Both the position numbers and the translations under genes were made by a program. Positions 56,826 through 64,000 of a stretch of DNA of 64,000 nt are shown in pieces. How positions within the stretch are numbered: position 1 is the stretch's first letter; each line of letters starts with the position of its first letter. The notes below the pieces were generated by a model. That model was not told where the DNA came from, did no database searches, and saw only the letters and a list, made by a program, of their open reading frames with translations. The stretch comes from Ypsolopha sequella. Lineage: Eukaryota; Arthropoda; Insecta; Lepidoptera; Ypsolophidae. The stretch is from NCBI GenBank assembly GCA_934047225.1, contig OW203987.1, positions 31,639,501 to 31,703,500 of the forward strand. Direction: 5' to 3'.

Positions 56826-57389
56826 CACCCCACTGCCGCCCTCTAGCGCCCCGCTGCCGCCCTGTGGCGCCCCGCTGCCACCCTCTAGCGCCCCGCTGCC
56901 ACCCTGTATCGCCCCACTGCCACCCTGTAGCATCCCGCTGCCACCCTGTAGCGCCCTGCTGCCACCCTGTATCGCCCCGCTGCCACCCTGTGTCGCCCCA
57001 CTGCCACCCTGTAGCATCCCGCTGCCACCCTGTAGCGCCCCGCTGCCACCCTGTGGCGCCCCGCTCCACCCTGTGGCGCCCCGCTGCCACCCTGTAGTGC
57101 CCCGCTGCCACCCTGTGGCGCCCCGCTGCCACGCTGTGGCGCCCCGCTGCCGCCCTGTGGCGCCCCGCTGCCGCGCTGTGGCGCCCCGCTGCCGCCCGGT
57201 GGCGCCCCGCTGCCGTGCTGTGGCGCCCCGCTGCCACCCTGTGGCGCCCCGCTGCCGCCCTGTGGCGCCCCGCTGCCGCCCTGTGGCGCCCCGCTGCCGC
57301 CCTGTGGCGCCCCGCTGCCGCCCTGTGGCGCCCCGCTGCCACCCTGTGGCACCCCACTGCCGCCCTGTGGCGCTCCGCTCCGCCCCACG
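56826..57389. repeat. 21-bp GC-rich minisatellite, about 27 units
   Basis: Units have the form GCCACCCTGTGGCGCCCCGC with many C/A, G/T and AGC/GGC variants. One unit near 57065 is 2 bp short, which shifts frame between halves. Reading frames on both strands are a result of the 21-bp period. Confidence 0.96.
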
Positions 57390-57910
57390 CTTCCGTCACT
57401 ATCTCGACATCTTGTCCAACATCGTCGACAACACATTTGCATTTTAAACTAACGATGAGCATTTGTTACTGATTATCTTATCCTGATACTGAGATAGGAA
57501 AATGATAATTTTTTGCTAAAAATAATCATTTTGATCGCTTTTGCTTCAATTGTGGTCGACGCCAGCGAACACAAGCTGCGTGAACTATATATGGGTAGAC
57601 GAGAAGAACACTGTACTCTACTTCTTTTGAAGAAGCAGAGAGTACAGTGTTCTTCAAAAGTATTTTGTATTTGTTGTGCTACTCATTTCGTTCTCCTTAT
57701 ATAACAATATATATATTATATTATAAACGTAAAGAGAGCAAAAAGTGAATCACTCAAGTCACATCAAGTATGCAGCATAATATATGAGTACAGAACTGAA
57801 AGAAGACCAACCTGATGAGGCCCACAAACACACACACACACCCTCACGCACACACACGTAACATGTTGGCACGAAATATAACGCGAAGCAGAACCGCGGA
57901 TAAATCTAAA
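57390..57910. other. Intergenic stretch with a short hairpin
   Basis: Contains a hairpin at 57603-57655 (17-bp perfect stem, then a 6-bp inner stem around a 3-nt loop) and CA-rich DNA near 57828-57858. No gene recognised. Confidence 0.5.
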
Positions 57911-58012
57911 GACTAATCGAATGGGCAGAGTTAGGCATGTATTTACATATGTAACCTATAGTATGTAGTATATAATTATCGATTTTACCTATCATTTAAA
58001 TCGTATATACTA
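57911..58012 (+). mobile_element. Short LINE family A fragment
   Basis: GACTAATCGAATGGGCAGAG, ACCTATAGTATGTAGTATAT and TTTTACCTATCATT words align with the 3' UTR of family A. The GC-rich block is deleted. Confidence 0.75.
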
Positions 58013-58849
58013 AGAGGTGTGTTTTAAGTTTGTGTGCCCATACATTTACAACGTTATGCATAGAATAATAAATTTTGCCGGAAATGCCTAGCTGCCCCTC
58101 TATTCTGTATCTTTGGTTGCCAACTGAACTGGGTGCGGATCATCAAAAATACAGATAAAAACAGACATTTCAAAATTGCCTTTAGTGGTTGTTGAGCTAT
58201 TTACGAACTGTGTCGTCACTTCAACTGCGAACATATCCTTAGACAATTTAAATTCGATAGTTTATCTATGTTTTTGATGTTAGGCACCCAGTCCAGATGG
58301 CTACTAGAGATACATAATAGGCCCGCAAATATTAAACAATGTTCGTGAAATGCCATAAATCACATTTATTTAATATATTTGAATGTTCTCAATATTTTGT
58401 TTATAGCTATAGCAATGTTCCAATATTTAGTTTATAGCCATAGCAATGTTCCCAATATTTAGTTTATAGCCATAGCAATGTTCCAATATTCATACTTTGT
58501 AAGAGTAACGGAACGCGGCGTGCAGTCTGGGAACATTTTCAAGATCCACTATTCAACAACTTACAATGGTCATAAGAAGGTAAAAAGGATGACTAAAAAA
58601 ATTGGGTCAGAGGAATATTCCCTGATAAACCTCTACAAAATGTAGCATTTTATTAGCATACCTCTACATATACATTAGCATACCTCTACATATACATTAG
58701 CATACCTCTAAATATAATCAAAACTTGGAGAACATATTGATTCTTTTTATTAAGGCTCGATAGATGAAATTTGATATGCAGATGTCATCGTAAATAGTGG
58801 TTTACATAGTTACGTTACGTAACGGGCCGAATCTCTTCTTCAAATTATT
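58013..58849. other. Intergenic stretch with small tandem repeats
   Basis: Three to four imperfect units of about 31 bp at 58381-58494 (GCAATGTTCCAATATTTAG) and three 22-bp units at 58653-58715 (ATTAGCATACCTCTACATAT). An old repeat word shared with 44840-44900 lies near 58070 and 58345. Confidence 0.7.
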
Positions 58850-60111
58850 ATGGTCATGATCGGTTCGTTTCAGATATTGTTCGTATCGGCTCGAGACATG
58901 TTCCCATGCGTCTGTTGGCAACTGTGCTTATCGAGTGTCGCCTGCATTAGTGCTCTCCTCCACTCCGCCCCGCACCGCACCGCACCGCACCCCGGTGACG
59001 TCCTACGACGGTTGTGCGCCGGCGCCGCCGCTCTTAAGCCGCGACGAGGTTTTTTCTGTTTTTTGTCAGCTCGAAATGTAGAAGGTAATTAATTAGGGCG
59101 CGGGTCCTCTGTGGGAAAGCGGTGACACTTGACTGCGGAGCGGCCGACACGTCACGTCACGTCACGTCACGTCATGTCACGTCGGTCAGGGTCACGAGTC
59201 GTTTCTGTGCGCATCACTTGGAGTCGGCGAGGTATTGGCTAACTATCATTAACGTACTCACGCTGACCTAACACTAAACGGAAGGAGTTCTCACCGACGA
59301 CGATCCCTCTCAGGAATGTTTGGAGCACGAATCACGATGTTACCCTGTTGCGTAACGATCCTCGTACAAATGAGTCAGGATGACAAAAAAGTGAAGATGT
59401 TAAGATAAAGGTGCTAAATGTCCGCCGCGGGGAGTGCTCAGGTACTACTCGTAATGAACCCGCCGCGATCTGTATCTGACGGTGACGTGTCACGTGGTGG
59501 AGGCGCGCGGCGGCGGTGGCTACTGGCTCCGAGCCCGCGGGTTCCGTCGACCGAGCTTGTTAATAATTCAAATTTTATAACGCACTTGAAAATGCATTAA
59601 AGGAGCCCCTCGAGCGGCGGCAGCATGGAACAAACCGGCGAGACCTCGCAGCCTCCTGCTCGCACCTCGCGCCGGCTTGACGGGTGCGAGTGAGACGCTG
59701 CACCTCTGTTTGTTGGCTATTAATAACAGAAAAACAAGCCGATCGAAGTGGATTAACACATTAACAGGTCCGATGTCGCCGGAATAAAAGCATTCCTGAT
59801 CCGTGTCGGCGAGGAGGTAACGAAAAAATTTGGTGACATGTTCCGTTGTAGCTTATAGCGCCGCCGCCGACGACCCAGTGAGGAGGGCGGGGGTGAGGCG
59901 CGCTCGGCGGGGTGGCGGCAATTAGTAGGGCTTGTCGCAGGCGCCACCGAGACCGCGACCCCATTAAAGTGAAACCTTCCCGGCAAAAGTGCACTTAACG
60001 GATACAAGACTGGCGGGATTAAAAAGGAATGTCCTTTAAAAGTTCAGAATTACTATTCTTTTAAAGATCCTGTTGCAGCTGGTAGGTTCGTAACTAGGCC
60101 TTACTCAGTAA
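58850..60111. other. CpG-rich region, possibly host regulatory
   Basis: Long GC- and CpG-rich blocks in an AT-rich window: CCGCACCGCACCGCACC near 58972, ACGTCACGTCACGTCACGTC near 59150, CACGTGG near 59490, and GGCGGCAATTAGTAGGGC near 59914. No transposon signature or convincing frame. Such blocks fit enhancers or promoters of a nearby host gene. Confidence 0.4.
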
Positions 60112-61246
60112 GATGGGTCCGAGCCACGATCTGGACTGTAAGATGGGACCGAGCCACGATCTGGACTGTAAGATGGGACCGAGCTACAATCTGGACTGTA
60201 AGATGGGTCCGAGCCACGATCTGGACTGTAAGATGGGTCCGAGCCATGATCTGGACTGTAAGATGGGACCGAGCCACGATCTGGACTGTAAGATGGGACC
60301 GAGCTACAATCTGGACTGTAAGATGGGTCCGAGCCACGATCTGGACTGTAAGATGGGTCCGAGCCACGATCTGGACTGTAAGATGGGACCGAGCCACGAT
60401 CTGGACTGTAAGATGGGACCGAGCTACAATCTGGACTGTAAGATGGGTCCGAGCCACGATCTGGACTGTAAGATGGGTCCGAGCCACGATCTGGACTGTA
60501 AGATGGGTCCGAGCCACGATCTGGACTGTAAGATGGGACCGAGCCACGATCTGGACTGTAAGATGGGACCGAGCTACAATCTGGACTGTAAGATGGGTCC
60601 GAGCCACGATCTGGACTGTAAGATGGGTCCGAGCCATGATCTGGACTGTAAGATGGGTCCGAGCCACGATCTGGACTGTAAGATGGGACCGAGCCACGAT
60701 CTGGACTATATAAGATGGGTCCGAGTCACGATCTGGACTGTAAGATGGGACCGAGTCACGATCTGGACTGTAAGAAGGGTCCGAGCCACGATCTGGACTG
60801 TAAGACGGGACCGAGTCACGATCTGGACTGTAAGATGGGTCCGAGCCACGATCTGGACTGTAAGATGGGACCGAGTCACGATCTGGACTGTAAGATGGGT
60901 CCGAGCCACGATCTGGACTGTAAGATGGGACCGAGTCACGATCTGGACTGTAAGATGGGACCGAGTCACGATCTGGACTGTAAGATGGGACCGAGTCACG
61001 ATCTGGACTGTAAGATGGGACCGAGTCACGATCTGGACTGTAAGAAGGGACCGAGTCACGATCTGGACTGTAAGATGGGACCGAGTCACGATCTGGACTG
61101 TAAGATGGGACCGAGTCACGATCTGGACTGTAAGATGGGACCGAGTCACGATCTGGACTGTAAGATGGGACCGAGTCACGATCTGGACTGTAAGATGGGA
61201 CCGAGTCACGATCTGGACTGTAAGATGGGACCGAGTCACGATCTGG
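60112..61246. repeat. 30-bp tandem repeat, about 38 units
   Basis: Units are ATGGGACCGAGCCACGATCT plus CTGGACTGTAAG-type sequence. GAGCCACG dominates left of about 60715 and GAGTCACG right of it; a 2-bp insertion near 60709 marks the change. GAGCTACAAT variants lie near 60181, 60301, 60421 and 60571. Open frames on both strands are due to the 30-bp period. Confidence 0.97.
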
Positions 61247-61815
61247 GATCTATCTCCTTAGATCCCGCACAACTACAATAATTGTAGCTTGAATAGCGCG
61301 CCGAATAGATCCCGCACAATAGCAGTTTATTCAAGGAGAGTTAGTTCAATATTCATACGGCCGCGCCGCCAACTACTCTGTTTACTTTTAGTACGATTGT
61401 CACCACTATGCGGGTGCAGTAATAACTGCCGCACTACATCATCACGTGTTGGGGACTGTACTTACCCGTACACTCAGGCTAATGGCCTATCGGCGTCTTT
61501 ACTAAATGTACCTTGTGGGGTCGGCAGTGACGTCAGAGACCTGGCTGACTTCGGTTATAGTTAGGAGACCACATTTCCCAATGACTACCACTGAATATAC
61601 CTTATCAAGACACCGCTAGTTGGGTATGTTCAGTAGCACTAGTTGGAGGAGACAGAGACACAGGTTAATGCCATCATAAACTGCATAATTGGCAGCTATG
61701 AGTCGTCATGTCCTCTCATTACAGAGAAAGACAAGTTTGACGAGAAAAAATATGGGTGGTGGACGGTGGAGCAAGAAACAGAATAAGTTAAGTAAGAAAA
61801 TGTGACACCATTTCA
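61247..61815. other. Intergenic stretch
   Basis: A doubled TAGATCCCGCACAA word near 61259 and 61305. No gene recognised. Confidence 0.4.
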
Positions 61816-61995
61816 ATAGAGCAATGAACACCAAGCTTGATCGAGACTAGGACGATTACAATAGAGCAATGAACACCAAGCTTGATCGAGACTAGGACGA
61901 TTACAATAGAGCAATGAACACCAAGCTTGATCGAGACAAGGACGATTACAATAGAGCAATGAACACCAAGCTTGATCGAGACTAGGACGATTACA
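61816..61995. repeat. 45-bp tandem repeat, 4 units, inside a decayed LINE
   Basis: Units contain AGAGCAATGAACACCAAGCT and GATCGAGACTAGGACGATTA. The plus frame reads NTKLDR...DDYN, which joins the LINE-like DYKKARLEFNKEVR at the right edge, so the array seems to have grown from LINE coding sequence. Confidence 0.9.
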
Positions 61996-62545
61996 AAAAA
62001 GCACGCCTGGAGTTCAATAAAGAGGTACGTTTAAGGAAAGTGAAAGTTGGAGCAATTTTTGTAACAACATTCAATCACAAAGTAAAACATCAAGGCTAAG
62101 AAAAATCTTAACGAATAAAAACCACACAAAACTTGGGACACTGAAAAAACTCGATGGCATCTATATAGTTAATGAGCAAGAAAAATACTCTCTGCTACTG
62201 GAGACCCACTTTCTGGATTGTCAGATAAACAATAACTCTGTATGGACGGACTCGCCGTCTCCATGCCTCTCGGAAGAGGACTGGGAGTTTGCAGAGTCTG
62301 TAGTTACGGAGGAACGAATTAAATGGGCGGTAAGCACATTCCTCCCATACAAATCACCAGGAGGAGACGGCATATTTCCTGCTCTACTGCAATGGTCTTT
62401 GGAGCACATCATGAAGCACCTTGTGGTAATCTTCCGAAGCTGCCTGGCTTGGAAATGGTTCCCACCACCTGGAGGGAACTTAAAGTTGTCTTTCTCCCCA
62501 AACCCGGTAAGGATGTGGTTTTTCCTGAATTTCACTATAACATAC
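61996..62545 (+). pseudogene. Decayed LINE ORF2 fragment (region before RT)
   Basis: The plus strand encodes KKARLEFNKEVR, then ERIKWAVSTFLPYKSPGGDG and IFPALLQWSLEHIMKHLVVI, and after a frame change TTWRELKVVFLPKPGKD. The pattern YKSPGPDGIFPALLQ...WR...V.LPKPGK is the N-terminal part of RT in jockey/R1-type LINEs. Stops and frameshifts make it non-functional. Not the same family as the LINE at 27793. Confidence 0.8.
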
Positions 62546-62839
62546 AGAAGTGAAGTAAAAAAATATTAAGTTTACCCTTATTTCTCGATTTTTTGTTCAC
62601 TTGTAACAACATAACTGCTGCAGTTTTTATCGAAACAGTATGAAAATTTATAAACTTCTAGACAAAATAACATAAAATAATTTGGTTTTCTCGGTTCTTG
62701 AAAATTAATTTTATTTTGGATAAAATAAATTAAAAACACACTATTTTCGCATTTGTCAGCCGCAGCGACTGACGTAACAGCCATGTTACAGTGCGAGCTG
62801 ATAAGGACTTTATTTTAATATGGTTTTGTTCGACATTTC
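62546..62839. other. AT-rich intergenic stretch
   Basis: Nothing recognised. Confidence 0.4.
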
Positions 62840-63148
62840 AACCACCACGAATCGAGTTGCTTATTATTCCGACGGAGCCACCTTAATAAGAATGATCCGA
62901 ATGACCTTAAAAGGAAATCAAAAAGAAGCCAGATTTGTGCGGCTAAAATTGAAATCTCCGTAAAAATGACGAATAAAAACACATGCAGCACCAATATTAT
63001 TTTGTGTGAAGGATATAATATAATTGTAAAGATTCATCACAAACATTCGCACTTGGTTCAGGTGTCAGAAGCTTTTTCGCTATTAAAATGCGAGACGAAG
63101 TTAGATGCCGACTTCTTTGAATATTTTGACACGCTACTCACTCACTAA
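62840..63148 (+). CDS. Short frame of unknown origin, possible transposon or host fragment
   Basis: Open in the frame of the ATG at 62966, extending upstream to about 62840 and ending at 63148. Reads ...SKRSQICAAKIEIS...NTCSTN...VKIHHKHSHL..SEAFSLLKC...DFFEYFDTLL. The His-x-His followed by a SEAFSLL...F..YF pattern reminds me of N-terminal regions of FLYWCH/MULE-type insect proteins. No full domain, so function is not assigned. Confidence 0.3.
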   Translation, partial: NHHESSCLLFRRSHLNKNDPNDLKRKSKRSQICAAKIEISVKMTNKNTCSTNIILCEGYNIIVKIHHKHSHLVQVSEAFSLLKCETKLDADFFEYFDTLLTH

Positions 63149-63601
63149 GTGCCAGGAGAGGTTGATGGTGTATATTTCATCCTATAGAAATTTATTCTAT
63201 GTAAATTCATCCTAGAAAGTATTTATTTTCGGTACAAATTCATCCCATTTCAAAAAATATAGGTATTCATAAGCTGTAAATTCTTGCTATTTTCGGGTGT
63301 AAATTCATTCCATTCCTCTTGAAAATGGTTTTTCACCTAAGCTTCTATTTATTTTATGTAAGTGTACTATCAGTCACAAAAATTATAAGGAATATACAAG
63401 TTGAAATTTAATCAACCGCCCCAATTCATACTGGAGGTTTGGTTAAAGTAACAATACGAGCAGTAGTCTACGGTATTAACTTACGTTAAAGTAACAATCA
63501 TACCACTGAAGGTTAACAATCAAGACAAGCGCCACCGTAATTATTGTTCTATATGACATATACATTTATAACCAAATATCGTTTATTTTTGTTGGAGCGG
63601 G
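63149..63601. other. AT-rich stretch with a LINE family A scrap
   Basis: AAATTTAATCAACCGCCC and CATACTGGAGGTTTGG (63397-63443) match, with changes, the GC-rich 3' UTR block of LINE family A on the minus strand. The rest, including repeated AAATTCATCC words near 63200-63320, is unrecognised. Confidence 0.5.
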
Positions 63602-63969
63602 TATTGGGGTTGGTCTGGGCGTTGATACATTAGTTAGTCAGTCAGTGTATTGGGGTTGGTCTGGGCGTTGATACATTAGTTAGTCAGTCAGTGTATTGGG
63701 GTTGGTCTGGGCGTTGATACATTAGTTAGTCAGTCAGTGTATTGGGGTTGGTCTGGGCGTTGATACATTAGTTAGTCAGTCAGTGTATTGGGGTTGGTCT
63801 GGGCGTTGATACATTAGTTAGTCAGTCAGTGTATTGGGGTTGGTCTGGGCGTTGATACATTAGTTAGTCAGTCAGTGTATTGGGGTTGGTCTGGGCGTTG
63901 ATACATTAGTTAGTCAGTCAGTGTATTGGGGTTGGTCTGGGCGTTGATACATTAGTTAGTCAGTCAGTG
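63602..63969. repeat. 46-bp tandem repeat, 8 units
   Basis: Eight identical units containing TATTGGGGTTGGTCTGGGCG and TTAGTTAGTCAGTCAGTG. The GCGTTGATA...CAGTCAGT part resembles the end of the repeat at 9397-10727, suggesting origin from a transposon terminus. Confidence 0.96.
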
Positions 63970-64000
63970 TATTTTTATATATATAGGTTTTCGATTCTGA

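Noticed and set aside
56707..57462. Ala/Gly/Arg-rich 251-codon minus-strand frame
   Set aside because: Translation of the 21-bp GC-rich minisatellite and its flanks; several frames are equally open.
57513..57704. Short plus frame with a signal-peptide-like start
   Set aside because: Begins at TTG, has no ATG, and includes both arms of the hairpin at 57603-57655. Not convincing as a gene.
60113..61261. 382-codon plus-strand frame in the 30-bp array
   Set aside because: Pure tandem repeat with matching frames on both strands and a frame switch at the 2-bp insertion. No sign of selection.

Overview
The window looks like intergenic DNA from a lepidopteran insect (moth or butterfly). It is AT-rich, carries insect-type BEL/Pao retroelements, LINEs, hAT-like elements and interspersed families that I recognise as typical of Lepidoptera, and it has no recognisable complete host gene. 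The only coding capacity that can be identified with confidence belongs to transposable elements. About a quarter of the window is tandem repeat, in at least 16 arrays with mostly unrelated units of 21 to 76 bp.

Layout. 1-3732 (minus): the 5' half of an apparently intact BEL/Pao LTR retrotransposon, with LTR, primer site and an open gag-protease-RT frame running off the window edge. 3733-17596: AT-rich DNA with truncated LINE copies, three short minisatellites, a 291-bp near-perfect hairpin and a 1.8-kb foldback structure. 17597-19400: a 62-bp satellite. 19401-23657: a TTAA-flanked MITE, CpG-rich patches and old repeats. 23658-36309 (minus): a second BEL/Pao element with identical 188-bp LTRs and a baculovirus-F-type env. 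Its pol is split by a 5.4-kb LINE (27793-33191) that has two intact main ORFs and a 7-bp target duplication. This BEL element also has a frameshift, an in-frame deletion of the integrase core, and one in-frame stop in env.

36409-39949: three minisatellites (36, 23 and 39 bp). 40013-45316: LINE fragments, a hAT-type MITE with an exact 8-bp duplication, a 76-bp satellite and a hAT transposase remnant. 45317-51643: a 6.3-kb, 53-bp satellite in which each monomer has two dyads and which shows a 2158-bp higher-order duplication. 53761-55982: a LINE containing an opposite-strand insertion of its own family. 56220-57390: a second hAT-type MITE with an 8-bp duplication next to a 21-bp GC-rich minisatellite. 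58850-60010: CpG-rich DNA, possibly host regulatory. 60112-63969: 30-, 45- and 46-bp arrays, a decayed LINE and a short unidentified reading frame.

How the parts work together. The LINE's ORF1 (coiled coil plus baculovirus FP25K-like region) and ORF2 (endonuclease plus RT) would act together in target-primed reverse transcription. The second BEL element encodes gag, protease, RT/RNase H and an envelope-like protein but lacks integrase, so identical LTRs with no integrase core suggest that another element's integrase mobilised it. Several tandem arrays grew from or beside transposon sequence.
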